A DNA stretch of 64,000 bases from Gammaproteobacteria bacterium (GCA_029210875.1 JARGFJ010000001.1:90542-154541), one strand, 5' to 3'. Positions 23,302 to 33,201 are shown, numbered from the stretch's first letter. Numbers and translations: made by a program. The notes: a model not told the origin generated them from the sequence alone.

Positions 23302-24012
23302 CTAGTTTACGTTACCTTCATGACGAGTTGTAGCTCTTTGCCCAAATAGTGCCGAGCCGACTCTTACCATTGTGCTGCCTTCAGCAATCGCTAAGGTCAT
23401 ATCACCAGACATGCCCATGGATAAGGTATCAATACCGGGATAGATGCTACTAAGATGTTCAAATAACACGTGGGCTTTGTGGAAAGAGGCCTGTTGCTGA
23501 TCTACATTATCGGTTTTTGCAGGGATGATCATCAATCCCCTCAAGTTCAAGTGCGGTAATTGGGCAATTTCAGCAGCTAGGGGAAGCAGCGCATTGGCAG
23601 CGATCCCTGATTTTGTTGCTTCATCATCAATATTGACTTGTATGCATATATTAAGTGGTGCTAAATCATCGGGACGTTGATTTGAAAGCCGTTGTGCAAT
23701 TTTCAATCGATCGACAGTATGCACCCAATCGAAATGCAGGGCGATATCTCTGGTTTTGTTGGATTGAATCGGTCCAATAAAATGCCATTCCAAATCAAGA
23801 TCAGCACATTGTTTAATTTTTGTTAGCGCTTCTTGCAAATAATTCTCACCAAAACGCTGTTGTCCCGCTTCGGCCAGTTGTCGTAACAGTGATGCCGGCC
23901 ATGTTTTACTGACAGCTAATAAACTGACGCTTTGACGAGGTCTGTTAAACTGTTTTTCAGTGTTACGGATCAGATCTTCAATGGTAATAAGTCGATTTTT
24001 TAGTGTTTGCAT
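23302..24012 (-). CDS. yggS: PLP homeostasis protein YggS
   Basis: Single-domain fold-type III PLP protein (236 residues) that buffers pyridoxal phosphate. K36 in LLAVSKTW is the PLP lysine; FGENYLQEA, WHFIGPIQSNK and the C-terminal LSMGMSGDMTLAIAEGSTMVRVG complete the signature. It is divergent from pilT, and the 90-nt gap holds a 14-bp palindrome. Confidence 0.96.
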   Translation of the reverse strand: MQTLKNRLITIEDLIRNTEKQFNRPRQSVSLLAVSKTWPASLLRQLAEAGQQRFGENYLQEALTKIKQCADLDLEWHFIGPIQSNKTRDIALHFDWVHTVDRLKIAQRLSNQRPDDLAPLNICIQVNIDDEATKSGIAANALLPLAAEIAQLPHLNLRGLMIIPAKTDNVDQQQASFHKAHVLFEHLSSIYPGIDTLSMGMSGDMTLAIAEGSTMVRVGSALFGQRATTRHEGNVN

Positions 24013-24052
24013 GTTGCAAGCCTGTGATGAGCGCGCTACCTTTACACTATTG

Positions 24053-24066
24053 CTTCCACGTGGAAG
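24053..24066. promoter_or_regulatory. 14-bp perfect palindrome between yggS and pilT
   Basis: CTTCCACGTGGAAG is a perfect palindrome in the divergent promoter region, 36 nt before the pilT start. A TTTACA at 24041-24046 could be a -35 box for pilT, which would put the palindrome between -35 and -10. An operator for an unknown regulator is an inference. Confidence 0.4.
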
Positions 24067-24102
24067 ATAGTCACACTATATTAAATGATCATGGGGATGT
24101 GA

Positions 24103-25140
24103 ATGGATATTACTGAATTACTCACCTTTAGTGCAAAAAATAACGCATCTGATTTACATCTGTCGGCAGGCGAACCACCCATGATCCGAGTGGATGGTGA
24201 TGTTAAAAAGATCAATTTACCTGCAATGGAACACAAAGAAGTTCATGCGATGGTCTATGACATCATGAACGATAAACAGCGTAAAGATTTTGAAGAATTT
24301 CTGGAAACAGATTTTTCATTTGAAATTCCAAATCTTGCACGATTCCGGGTTAATGCATTTAATCAAAACCGTGGGGCCGCCGCAGTTTTTCGGACAATTC
24401 CATCGACAGTACTGACACTGGAACAGCTTGGTGCCCCCGATATATTCAAGCAAATTGCCGACAATCCTCGCGGTATTGTATTGGTTACAGGACCAACAGG
24501 TTCCGGTAAATCTACAACCTTGGCGGCGATGGTTGATTATCGAAATGAAAAAGATAATGAACATATTCTGACGATTGAAGATCCGATCGAATTTGTTCAT
24601 AAAAGTAAAAAATGCTTGGTTAATCAACGTGAAGTACACCGTGATACCTTAGGTTTTAGTGAAGCACTTCGGTCAGCTTTACGTGAAGATCCTGATATTA
24701 TTTTAGTGGGTGAATTACGTGATCTGGAAACCATTCGATTAGCGCTGACTGCGGCTGAAACGGGGCATTTAGTCTTTGGTACCTTGCATACCTCATCAGC
24801 TGCAAAAACCATTGACCGTATCATTGACGTATTCCCGGCAGCAGAAAAAGATATGGTGCGTTCTATGTTATCTGAATCATTGCGTGCTGTTATTTCTCAA
24901 ACCTTAATGAAAAAAGTCGGTGGAGGCCGTATTGCTGCCCATGAAATTATGATTGGCACACCTGCTATCCGAAATTTAATTCGTGAAGACAAAGTGCCAC
25001 AAATGTATAGTGCCATTCAAACAGGTGGCGCAGTTGGTATGCAGACACTTGACCAAAACTTACAAGATCTAATTCGTCGTGGCCAAGTGACTAAAAGTGA
25101 AGCGTTACCGCGTGCAGTTAACAAAGACATGTTCCGCTAG
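24103..25140 (+). CDS. pilT: Type IV pilus retraction ATPase PilT
   Basis: Hexameric cytoplasmic ATPase that depolymerises type IV pili (twitching). It has 345 residues, Walker A GPTGSGKST at 130-138, the Asp box EDPIEFVH, Walker B DIILVGELRD, the His box TGHLVFGTLHTSS and the C-terminal AIRNLIREDK motif needed for retraction in PilT. The canonical pil machinery is not adjacent, but the separate pilus-like cluster at 28-42 kb is near. pilU follows 10 nt later. Confidence 0.96.
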   Translation: MDITELLTFSAKNNASDLHLSAGEPPMIRVDGDVKKINLPAMEHKEVHAMVYDIMNDKQRKDFEEFLETDFSFEIPNLARFRVNAFNQNRGAAAVFRTIPSTVLTLEQLGAPDIFKQIADNPRGIVLVTGPTGSGKSTTLAAMVDYRNEKDNEHILTIEDPIEFVHKSKKCLVNQREVHRDTLGFSEALRSALREDPDIILVGELRDLETIRLALTAAETGHLVFGTLHTSSAAKTIDRIIDVFPAAEKDMVRSMLSESLRAVISQTLMKKVGGGRIAAHEIMIGTPAIRNLIREDKVPQMYSAIQTGGAVGMQTLDQNLQDLIRRGQVTKSEALPRAVNKDMFR

Positions 25141-25150
25141 GAGTTAAAAA

Positions 25151-26293
25151 ATGGATATCGTCACAATTCTAAAAGCGGCAGTTAAACACGAGGCATCTGA
25201 TTTATTTATTACCGCAGGTCGACCACCATCCTTGAAGGTAAATGGGAAGCTGGCGACATTGTCACAAACACCGCTGACTGATAATGAAGCGCGTGATCTG
25301 GTTATTAGCACAATGAATGACCAGCAGAAAAAGACGTTTGAACGTGACAAAGAATGTAATTACGCGATAGCAACTTCAGGTGCTGGTCGTTTTCGTGTCA
25401 GTGCGCTTTATCAGCGAAATAGAGTTGCAATGGTGATGCGTCGAATTATCGATGAAATTCCAACAATTGAAAGTTTGCATATGCCTGACATTATCAAAGA
25501 GCTTTCTATGACTAAACGAGGCCTAGTCATTTTTGTGGGGGCAACAGGTTCTGGTAAATCGACCACCTTGGCAGCCATGATTGGCTATCGTAATCAAAAC
25601 AGCACTGGTCATATTTTAACGATCGAAGATCCAATTGAATTTGATCATAAGCATGACGGTTGTGTTGTCACCCAGCGTGAAGTAGGTATTGATACTGAAT
25701 CCTATGATATCGCGCTTAAAAACTCATTACGTCAGGCACCAGATGTCATTATGATTGGTGAAATTCGCGCTCGTGAAACTATGGATTATGGGATTACGTT
25801 TTCTGAAACAGGTCATCTATGTTTATCAACCTTGCATGCCAATAATGCGAATCAGGCGATGGATAGGATCATTAACTTCTTCCCGGAAGAACGTCATAAA
25901 CAGTTATTTTTGGATCTTTCTCTGAATTTAAAAGCCGTAGTTGCTCAACGCTTAATTCCTAAAAAAGATGGTACCGGTCGTGCTGTTGCGGTTGAAGTCT
26001 TATTAAATACGCCTTTGATTGGCGATTTGATTGAAAAAGGTAAAGTAGCTGAACTTAAGGATGTGATGAAACGTTCTCGTGAATTAGGGATGCAAACCTT
26101 TGATCAGGCTGTTTATGACCTTTATAAAGCAGGTGAAATAACTTATGATGAAGCACTTAAAAATTCTGATTCTGCTAATGAAGTTCGTTTAATGATAAAA
26201 CTGGGTGCGGAACGAGGTGAAATTCCAGATGAGTCAGACATTGGAGGATTATCAATTCAGCCAGATGATGATGGCGTGATTGGCAGAATGTAA
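25151..26293 (+). CDS. pilU: PilT-like accessory retraction ATPase PilU
   Basis: PilT paralogue of 380 residues that helps PilT-dependent retraction under load. Walker A GATGSGKST lies at 130-138; TIEDPIEFDH, DVIMIGEIRARETMDYG and SETGHLCLSTLHANN are the other nucleotide motifs. The acidic C-terminal tail after residue 350 (RGEIPDESDIGG and QPDDDG) separates it from PilT. It forms an operon with pilT. Confidence 0.94.
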   Translation: MDIVTILKAAVKHEASDLFITAGRPPSLKVNGKLATLSQTPLTDNEARDLVISTMNDQQKKTFERDKECNYAIATSGAGRFRVSALYQRNRVAMVMRRIIDEIPTIESLHMPDIIKELSMTKRGLVIFVGATGSGKSTTLAAMIGYRNQNSTGHILTIEDPIEFDHKHDGCVVTQREVGIDTESYDIALKNSLRQAPDVIMIGEIRARETMDYGITFSETGHLCLSTLHANNANQAMDRIINFFPEERHKQLFLDLSLNLKAVVAQRLIPKKDGTGRAVAVEVLLNTPLIGDLIEKGKVAELKDVMKRSRELGMQTFDQAVYDLYKAGEITYDEALKNSDSANEVRLMIKLGAERGEIPDESDIGGLSIQPDDDGVIGRM

Positions 26294-26477
26294 GTTGCTT
26301 ATTTCTGCATTACTCAGAAACAATAAAGCTTTTTGTTTTAATATGTTAGACGTGAAATGTAAATAGTATTATGATAATGCTCAAATAATTGGCATATAAC
26401 ATTGAATAGAGTGTGTCAGTTAAGACAATTGCCATGTGGTAATTGAAAGTTTCAATTAGATATCCAAGGAATAAATA

Positions 26478-27317
26478 ATGAAAACATCAGTTAAATTATC
26501 AGTCGCAGTATTAACTGTCGGGCTATTAGCGGGCTGTGCTGGTCCAAATCAACGCGTGGACAATGAAAACTTATTATGTGCGCTTGCCGGTGGTTTAGCG
26601 GGTGGAGCTGTTACCGGTGCTGTTATGAATGGTGGTTCTGCAGTAGCAGGTGGTGCGGCTGCTGGTGCCGCTTTAGCATTATTACTTTGTCCACATGATG
26701 AAGCCGTTGCTGCTCCTGTTGAAACCGTTGCAGTATGTCCTGAAGAAGTTCCACCTGGTGCATTAACAGATGCAAATGGTTGTGCTTTTGACACTGATGG
26801 CGATGGTGTTGTAGATGGTGTTGATATGTGTGCAAACACACCTGAAGGTGTGTCGGTTGACCGTGTTGGTTGTCCATTAGACGGCGATAGAGATGCCGTG
26901 CCAGATTATTTAGATCTTTGTCCAGCAACACCATTGGGTACCATAGTTGATACAGATGGTTGTCCGCTGTCAGGTCAAAAATTGTTGTCTTTAGAAGGTG
27001 TAAATTTTGCCTATAACAAAGCGGTATTGACACCAGCAGCGCAAGATATCTTGGAGCAAGCAGTAACGCTTTTGAAAGAAACCGATGCCGTTATTGAAGT
27101 GCGGGTAGAAGGTCACACTGATAGTCGCGGTACTGATGCCTATAACATGACATTATCTCAAAAACGTGCTGATGCTGTGGTTGCTTATCTAGTTGCACAA
27201 GGTGTTAACCCAAATCGTTTAATCGCGGTTGGTATGGGTGAAGGTTTCCCTGTTGCAAGCAATGATACAGAAGCAGGGCGAGCTGCTAATCGTCGTGTAG
27301 ACTTCGTTGTAAAATAA
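26478..27317 (+). CDS. OmpA-family lipoprotein with TSP3-type repeats
   Basis: The protein of 279 residues starts with a lipoprotein signal ending in LLAGC (C20). A small-residue, glycine-rich segment follows (residues 34-72), which resembles a glycine-zipper membrane insertion. Two to three calcium-binding thrombospondin type 3-like repeats (DTDGDGVVDGVDMC and similar, residues 107-165) come next, and then an OmpA C-terminal peptidoglycan-binding domain with VEGHTDSRGTDAYNMTLS and NRRVDF. It should link the outer membrane to the cell wall. It is monocistronic and ends in a strong terminator. Confidence 0.92.
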   Translation: MKTSVKLSVAVLTVGLLAGCAGPNQRVDNENLLCALAGGLAGGAVTGAVMNGGSAVAGGAAAGAALALLLCPHDEAVAAPVETVAVCPEEVPPGALTDANGCAFDTDGDGVVDGVDMCANTPEGVSVDRVGCPLDGDRDAVPDYLDLCPATPLGTIVDTDGCPLSGQKLLSLEGVNFAYNKAVLTPAAQDILEQAVTLLKETDAVIEVRVEGHTDSRGTDAYNMTLSQKRADAVVAYLVAQGVNPNRLIAVGMGEGFPVASNDTEAGRAANRRVDFVVK

Positions 27318-27337
27318 AGATTTCACAACACCAACGA

Positions 27338-27363
27338 AAAGGCCCTATTTCAGGGCCTTTTTT
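27338..27363. terminator. Bidirectional intrinsic terminator
   Basis: AAAGGCCCT and AGGGCCTTT pair perfectly around a five-base loop (ATTTC), with an A-run before and a T-run after. It can serve the OmpA-like gene on the plus strand and the convergent DUF2927-like gene on the minus strand. Confidence 0.92.
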
Positions 27364-27376
27364 ATGGTTGGAAACT

Positions 27377-28168
27377 TTAGTTTAACAATGGATATAATCC
27401 TTGCTGATTGACTATTTGTTCAGAATCCATGATCAATCGCTGAAATTCTGGACGAGCTAGCAGGCTTTCAAGTTGATGTTTCACTTGCTTAATGTTCATC
27501 CCAGGTGTTAGTGATGAATGGTAAAGGGCTTTTAATAAAACAAAGTCTAAACCGGATAAATAATCATCTCTTGATTTATCGTTAAATATAGATGGGAAAA
27601 CTTTGTCAGAATCATTAGGCAGTCCAAGCACTTGGGTTAGCTCTTCGACGATACATGACAATAACTTGGCATGAGCGCGAGCGCGATCAACGGGAATAAT
27701 CACAATCGCTTTTGTTATATTGCTTTTGGCGTCGATGGTAAAATTACCCAAACAAACGCCATGATGTGCAAGTTGCTTAATTTCCTGCTTATTGTTTAAT
27801 AAAAAGTCATTCTGCAACTCTTGTTGTAAGTACTGTTCTGAAGAAAAAATGATTTTAAGGTTTACATGGTGTTCCAGGCTTGCAGGAAGAATTACAAGCC
27901 CAGTAATGTTTGCTAGATGCTCAATATGAGTTTTAGTTAATTTCTCATGTAATGCTTGATCACCTGTTCTATGGATAATCTGATAATAAATTGGCTTTGA
28001 CCATTTTCTAATACTGCTATTTTTGTGAGAATATTCATTGTTCAAAGCAATATCTATAAAACTAGTGATGATGTAATCAGTTGATTGCCAATGATTCAAT
28101 TGTGATGAAGTGATGGGGCTATAGAGCAGTGTTATCAATAAAAAACACACTTGTATTTGAGCTTGCAT
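27377..28168 (-). CDS. Exported DUF2927-like protein
   Basis: The protein of 263 residues has a signal-like N-terminus (VCFLLITLLYSPITSS). The second half has the segment IVEELTQVLGLPNDSD, then PSIFNDKS and LDFVLLKALYHSSLTPGM, which I recognise as the DUF2927 pattern, a family with distant similarity to metallopeptidase folds. The usual HEXXH zinc motif is not evident; EELTQ takes its place. Its function is unknown. It stands alone between the bidirectional terminator and the end of the pilus cluster. Confidence 0.7.
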   Translation of the reverse strand: MQAQIQVCFLLITLLYSPITSSQLNHWQSTDYIITSFIDIALNNEYSHKNSSIRKWSKPIYYQIIHRTGDQALHEKLTKTHIEHLANITGLVILPASLEHHVNLKIIFSSEQYLQQELQNDFLLNNKQEIKQLAHHGVCLGNFTIDAKSNITKAIVIIPVDRARAHAKLLSCIVEELTQVLGLPNDSDKVFPSIFNDKSRDDYLSGLDFVLLKALYHSSLTPGMNIKQVKHQLESLLARPEFQRLIMDSEQIVNQQGLYPLLN

Positions 28169-28294
28169 AATAACGTTCTCTCTTGTTACAAGGTCGGCAT
28201 GCTGATATTCACCTGTAGCTTTGACTGAAGTTCAACATCGTTCAGCTAAACCAAACCCACAGCAACACCTGTATGCACGAAGGGTTATATTGAA

Positions 28295-30016
28295 TTATTT
28301 TTCACACTGTTCCACGGCGGTTTTTAACCTTGGATCAATAGGGTAAAGTGATAGGCCCTTTTTCGCGATAATGCAGGCATGTTGGTCTTGTTTTAAATAC
28401 TGATTGGCTTGAACGGCTAATGTATAAAACGCAATATTCGGGTTGTATTTTAATTCTTGCTCTGCCCATTCTGCGAACAATCTGACATTATCATCAAGAG
28501 CATAACGCACACTCGAATTAAATAGTGAGATCATCATGATTTCTGTAGCAAACTTTTTGAAATAGGGATGGTGCAGGGCAATGGCGAGGGGATCAGATCC
28601 TTTGGCTACCTGCTTCATCTGATAACGTTTGAACTCAAGATTTGCCATCATGCTCGATGATAAAAATACAAATGCTGCCAATGCCCCGACAATAGTCGCA
28701 AGTTTTATTAACTTAACGGCGGCAATCGATAACTTAAGCTGATAAGGTTGTGTGCTTGCTTGTAACACAACAAACAGTAAAAACAAAAAAACAAACCAGT
28801 GCAGTGATGAGATATAAAACGGCAGTTCAACCTGGGTATGAAGCGCGATAGGCAATAACATCGCGCCATAGGCGTAACGACGTGAATGCGGTAATTTTAT
28901 CAGCGTGATAATCACACCAAACGCAAAAGCTGCTAAGCCGATACCAGCAATCGCTCCACCTTCTACTAACCAGAAAATCACTTCATTATGAGGGTGTGAT
29001 ACCCGCTGTGGAGGCAAAACAGCATCAGGGTGCTCGGCATAAAAATCAGGTTTAGCAAACTGCCAGACACGGACAAAACTGCCAATGCCATGACCTAAAA
29101 AAGGCGCTTGTTTAATGACATCAAAGGCAATGGTGTACATTCCTAACCGTGCTGAACCAGAAAATCCGGCATTCATGGCTGTTGTTTTTTCCAATACGCT
29201 GGTTAAACCGCGCTGGTTTTCAAACTGATTTGCACCAAATAATGCGCTGACCAACACTAAACTAATCGCTAACCAACGCAATTTGTCTTGCACAATAAAC
29301 CGCCAGCGACTGATGATAAACAATGGCAGTGCCAGTAAAAAACCTAATGCAGCGACACGCGAACCGGAATAGCCTGCAACAAATGCAGCGCCTGCCATCA
29401 TTATCAGCACGATCAGAAATTGCCAGCCAGAGCTACGTCTAATCCTTGGTCTGCTAAACAACCACAGTGCAATCAGAATTGCGGTGACTTGAAAACTGGC
29501 TTGATTATTAATTTGTTGAAACAAACCTGTTGGTACACCGGATGAATTAATCGGTAACCAGCTTGGAATATCGTTTACAAAAAAAATCTGGATCATACCG
29601 ACAACGGCATGAATAAATGCGATTGCTAACACTGCGAGTAAGAGCCGATCAAGTCGCCCTTGCTTAAGCCGATATTGAAACAGGCTAAATAGGAATAAGC
29701 CCCCACCCCAAATATAAAGCAGACGAAATAACCACTGTTGCGGTATCTCTATGCCAGATACCATTCCGCCATAGAGTGTCAGTAATGGAAACGCTAATAA
29801 CAACAGAGTATGTTGCGGTAGATACAGTGTGTGTTGTTTGCTAAATCGCCACAATGAATAAAAGCCAATGATTGCTGCCGACGACCAGATGAGTATGTTG
29901 TTTGGCAGCCTTAATCCAGTACCGCCTGTATTGATATGAAAATACAGACTGCTGGTTAATAACAGCATCAATAACCATTCAATTGGTTTGAGCTGCATCG
30001 AAAACCTAGAATTCAT
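28295..30016 (-). CDS. PglL/Wzy-type protein O-oligosaccharyltransferase
   Basis: Polytopic membrane protein of 573 residues with ten or more helices, of the O-antigen ligase/Wzy_C superfamily. Key segments are GSARLGMYTIAFDVIKQAP, GHGIGSFVRVWQF (309-320) and the periplasmic loop with HPHNEVIFWLVEGG (341-354), which carries the histidine essential in PglL enzymes. A C-terminal domain after residue 440 resembles the membrane-bound polymerase C-terminus of PglL. Such enzymes move lipid-linked glycans onto pilins. The gene overlaps the barrel gene by 11 nt and ends the pilus-like operon, so its target is probably a pilin of that cluster (inference). Confidence 0.82.
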   Translation of the reverse strand: MNSRFSMQLKPIEWLLMLLLTSSLYFHINTGGTGLRLPNNILIWSSAAIIGFYSLWRFSKQHTLYLPQHTLLLLAFPLLTLYGGMVSGIEIPQQWLFRLLYIWGGGLFLFSLFQYRLKQGRLDRLLLAVLAIAFIHAVVGMIQIFFVNDIPSWLPINSSGVPTGLFQQINNQASFQVTAILIALWLFSRPRIRRSSGWQFLIVLIMMAGAAFVAGYSGSRVAALGFLLALPLFIISRWRFIVQDKLRWLAISLVLVSALFGANQFENQRGLTSVLEKTTAMNAGFSGSARLGMYTIAFDVIKQAPFLGHGIGSFVRVWQFAKPDFYAEHPDAVLPPQRVSHPHNEVIFWLVEGGAIAGIGLAAFAFGVIITLIKLPHSRRYAYGAMLLPIALHTQVELPFYISSLHWFVFLFLLFVVLQASTQPYQLKLSIAAVKLIKLATIVGALAAFVFLSSSMMANLEFKRYQMKQVAKGSDPLAIALHHPYFKKFATEIMMISLFNSSVRYALDDNVRLFAEWAEQELKYNPNIAFYTLAVQANQYLKQDQHACIIAKKGLSLYPIDPRLKTAVEQCEK

Positions 30017-31100
30017 AGATCAGGCCGATATTGGCAGCAAATGAACGCCAGTTTACTTCGTTGAATTTGACTGTTCCATTGGTGCCATTAGCAAAAAATG
30101 TACGATCCACACCGTCTTTATCTGCTTTCCATAACTGATAATCCAGGCCTATATTTAGACCTAAAGTCGGACTAAACTGGTAGTTACTATTTAATGAAGT
30201 TACCCAGCCCGTGCCTTCGGCTTCATGAGTAAAACTTTCGGGATGAGCGAAGTCTGTACGCAAATTCCAGTTGGCGGTAGCATCATACCAGGCGTAGTGA
30301 TATTCAACCCCCAGGCTTAATGTCCAGTGCTCATTGACGTTAAGTAAACCATCGAGTCCAATCCAGGGTCCAAACCAAGCAGCATCATAACTGGAATCAA
30401 GCCCTGGAAAAGCACCGAATGCAGGAATGGTTTGAAACCCATCGACAATTTTCAGATTTTGGGCATGGTAACTTAAGCCAAATAACGGTCTAAGTTCACT
30501 ATAAACTGCACCTGATTCGAGATCATGTTGCCAACGGTAACGATGTCCAGCAGAGATCGAAACATCATAAACCTCGCCTTCATCTGCACCATTATTGGAA
30601 CGTGAAAATTCCAGCGTTCGATTGTTTCCCAGAAAATCTGAGTCCTGATTGACACCGTCATAGATACGACCATAGCCGGCATCAAGCGAAAATACCCAGT
30701 TATCTTCGGTATAGAGTGTGGTTCCAAAACGTATTTCGGCTATTTCAATATCTTTCCATTTAAGCTCTGACAAGATATTGGGCGCATTGTTTGGCCCTGC
30801 GATAGTCCAGTCCAGTTGGTCTCGCCGATAACCGGTTCGAACATACATCTCAGCACGGTCATAGGCTAAAAAGGCTGATTTTTTTGCCGGTGGCAATTGG
30901 CGATGTTGCTTTAATGGTGCATGGTCTGGTTGAACGCCTGCCATATTTGGAAATACGTGGATCTGCAAAGCCGGTTGCGCATTACCGGATTGTACCGGTA
31001 CCGTTACGGCATTTTCATCAAATACATGCATCTGTAATGCTGGCGCTGCAGTTAATATCAGCGGAAACAGCAATAAAGTCGGGATCAGTGCTAATTTCAT
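30006..31100 (-). CDS. Outer-membrane beta-barrel protein of the pilus-like cluster
   Basis: The protein of 364 residues has a signal peptide (KLALIPTLLLFPLILTA) and a 70-residue N-terminal linker with the phrase PALQxHVF twice (about residues 20 and 43). A region of alternating aromatic and polar strands follows, ending LIYEF. The final F and strands such as WTLSLGVEYHYAW and LGLNIGLDYQLWKA suggest a barrel of about 8-12 strands. It sits between the secretin and the oligosaccharyltransferase, with 1 nt to the secretin. I do not recognise it as a named family; an omptin-like fold without visible catalytic residues is one possibility. Confidence 0.7.
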   Translation of the reverse strand: MKLALIPTLLLFPLILTAAPALQMHVFDENAVTVPVQSGNAQPALQIHVFPNMAGVQPDHAPLKQHRQLPPAKKSAFLAYDRAEMYVRTGYRRDQLDWTIAGPNNAPNILSELKWKDIEIAEIRFGTTLYTEDNWVFSLDAGYGRIYDGVNQDSDFLGNNRTLEFSRSNNGADEGEVYDVSISAGHRYRWQHDLESGAVYSELRPLFGLSYHAQNLKIVDGFQTIPAFGAFPGLDSSYDAAWFGPWIGLDGLLNVNEHWTLSLGVEYHYAWYDATANWNLRTDFAHPESFTHEAEGTGWVTSLNSNYQFSPTLGLNIGLDYQLWKADKDGVDRTFFANGTNGTVKFNEVNWRSFAANIGLIYEF

Positions 31101-31101
31101 T

Positions 31102-33201
31102 TTATTTTACGCCAGCAATAACATCATCAAACGGCATCACCGAAACAAGATATAAATAGGTACGATCCTGTCGCTGACCTTTTGCTGACAAAAGATTGCT
31201 TTCTACCGATGATGCCAGCCAACTGCCTTTTACAGCGCGATAATCAACCGCTAACTCTTGAGCAGTTCGGTTGGCAACTTCTACTGCCGTCACATACAAA
31301 CCACCACGATTCCAACTTGCCAGTGGTTTTGTCACTAAACGCGAATCAGCAAATAATGGTGCATTGGATTTACGACTAATTGTTGCAGGTTGATAAAGTT
31401 TATTTGTCACGCGTTCGATGTCTTCAATCCGAATGGTCTCTGCCGCATATTGGCTCATTTCCAGATAAAGCTGTTGGCGCTGTTGTGCCGGATTAACCTC
31501 CTGCGTTGCTGTTGGTTGAATAAACTTGTTTTCAGGTGCCGGCAAGTCGGGAAAGCTACGGTTATGATCTTGATAATATGGATTATCTGTTTTACGAATC
31601 TTTTCGCTTTCTGCTGGATTATTCAAAATGTGTGGGGTGATCAATAATACTGTTTCAGTATCTTCTTCACTTTCAATTGTGGTTCTGAAAATACGGCCAA
31701 TCACCGGAATTTCACCCAATATTGGCACTTTCTTTTCATCATTGGTTTTGCTACTGCGGATCAAACCGCCGACAGCAACGGTTAGATTGTTTTGTGCAAC
31801 CACAGTACCAGTAAGACGAGCAGTATTGACGGTATCAATAGGCAATGTCACAACATTTCCATTACCATCAGTCACAGGCACTGTTGCTCCGCCAGGATTG
31901 ATGGTCGAACTTTCCTGTTCGAGTTCCAGTGTCACCGTATTATCAGCATTGATACGTGGTGTTATTCGAAGTGTGATACCAATCTCTTCTAAATCCGTTT
32001 GTGTTTCCACAAAGGAAGGAGAAATCACAACACCATTATCAATAGTGGCAGGATTAAAGGTGAATCCCCTGGTTAACAGGCTTTCCTCACCAATAAATAA
32101 TTCAGCTTCACGATGATTGGATGCCAAAACCATAGGATTAGAAAGCACTTTAATTCGTTTATTTTGTTCTAAAAACTCAATATTGGCACGTAAGCGGCTA
32201 TTCAGAAATTCGTAGATAAATGAACCCGTATTCAACAGAGCATTATTGCCCAGCAAAATTGGTTGAGTTGATTGATTGGTACCACTTGCTTGTAACTCAA
32301 AATTAAAAATCGAATTAAAATCCTCGCCCAGGATGATACTAAGGATCTTCATCTCCAACATCACTTGAGGAATAGGAATATCCATTTTCTTGATCAAACC
32401 AGCGATCGCTTCGATGATTTTTTTATCATCGGTTCGCACCAGAATCATATTGTGTTCATTATTAACAGTGACATAAATTGGTTGTGCTTGCACTGTTAAT
32501 TGTTGCAGTGTTTGTGTGTCAATAACACGACCACCACCTGCCATTGCCAAACCTTCCACCTGATCAATCGATAGGTTTTGGGTATCTACCTGAGAACCAC
32601 TATTGCTTAATGTGCCACTGCCCACATTGCCAGAACGGTTGTTACGGTTGTTGTTATTGCGGTTATTACGATTGTTGTTGGTTGAACGTGAGTTGCGTAC
32701 ACCATTTCTGCTGCTGGAATTACCCCCGGTCGTACCTGAGGCTATTTGTTGACCGGGTGCCGTGCCTAATGACAAAATAACGCGGTTACCATAAAGGTCC
32801 TCAATCGCCTGGGCAATAATTTGCACATTAGCGTTCAATAGTTTAAATACTTCAATATGTTCGCTGTCACGCACAATCAGATCTTTGCCATATTCCTCGC
32901 GTGTCATGATGCGATAGGTATCAGTATCTTGATCATGGCGATACCACAGATCACTGATGCGGCTAATCGATTTAATCGAGTCCAACACCGACGTGTTTTT
33001 TAGATGGATTGTGACTTTTCTTTTGGTTGCCTCTGGTGTAGCAATAATATTACTATCTGATAATTCTGATAAGGTACGGATCACATCGGTCAAATTGGCA
33101 TCAGCAAACTCCAGCTCAGAAATAATTTTTTCTTTGGCGATAGTTGCTGTGCTGGCACAGATCAGCACTAAACCAAATAGTAGGTGTTTACAGTTGATCA
33201 T
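31102..33201 (-). CDS. Secretin of a type II secretion/type IV pilus-like system (GspD/MshL-like)
   Basis: Outer-membrane channel protein of 699 residues. Signal peptide; an N0-type domain with VIRTLSELSDSNIIATPEA; an Asn/Arg/Ser-rich linker (about residues 165-200) within the next domain; then the secretin core with ILSNPMVLASNHREAELFIGEE-type sequence, VAVGGLIRSSKTNDEKKVPILG and the end RIFRTTIESEEDTETVLLITPHI. A further domain of about 150 residues follows the core. The order of genes resembles MSHA and T2SS loci more than pilMNOPQ. Confidence 0.88.
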   Translation of the reverse strand: MINCKHLLFGLVLICASTATIAKEKIISELEFADANLTDVIRTLSELSDSNIIATPEATKRKVTIHLKNTSVLDSIKSISRISDLWYRHDQDTDTYRIMTREEYGKDLIVRDSEHIEVFKLLNANVQIIAQAIEDLYGNRVILSLGTAPGQQIASGTTGGNSSSRNGVRNSRSTNNNRNNRNNNNRNNRSGNVGSGTLSNSGSQVDTQNLSIDQVEGLAMAGGGRVIDTQTLQQLTVQAQPIYVTVNNEHNMILVRTDDKKIIEAIAGLIKKMDIPIPQVMLEMKILSIILGEDFNSIFNFELQASGTNQSTQPILLGNNALLNTGSFIYEFLNSRLRANIEFLEQNKRIKVLSNPMVLASNHREAELFIGEESLLTRGFTFNPATIDNGVVISPSFVETQTDLEEIGITLRITPRINADNTVTLELEQESSTINPGGATVPVTDGNGNVVTLPIDTVNTARLTGTVVAQNNLTVAVGGLIRSSKTNDEKKVPILGEIPVIGRIFRTTIESEEDTETVLLITPHILNNPAESEKIRKTDNPYYQDHNRSFPDLPAPENKFIQPTATQEVNPAQQRQQLYLEMSQYAAETIRIEDIERVTNKLYQPATISRKSNAPLFADSRLVTKPLASWNRGGLYVTAVEVANRTAQELAVDYRAVKGSWLASSVESNLLSAKGQRQDRTYLYLVSVMPFDDVIAGVK

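Noticed and set aside
30006..31100. Omptin protease assignment for the barrel protein
   Set aside because: Size and barrel character fit loosely, but I could not find the catalytic Asp/His pairs of omptins.
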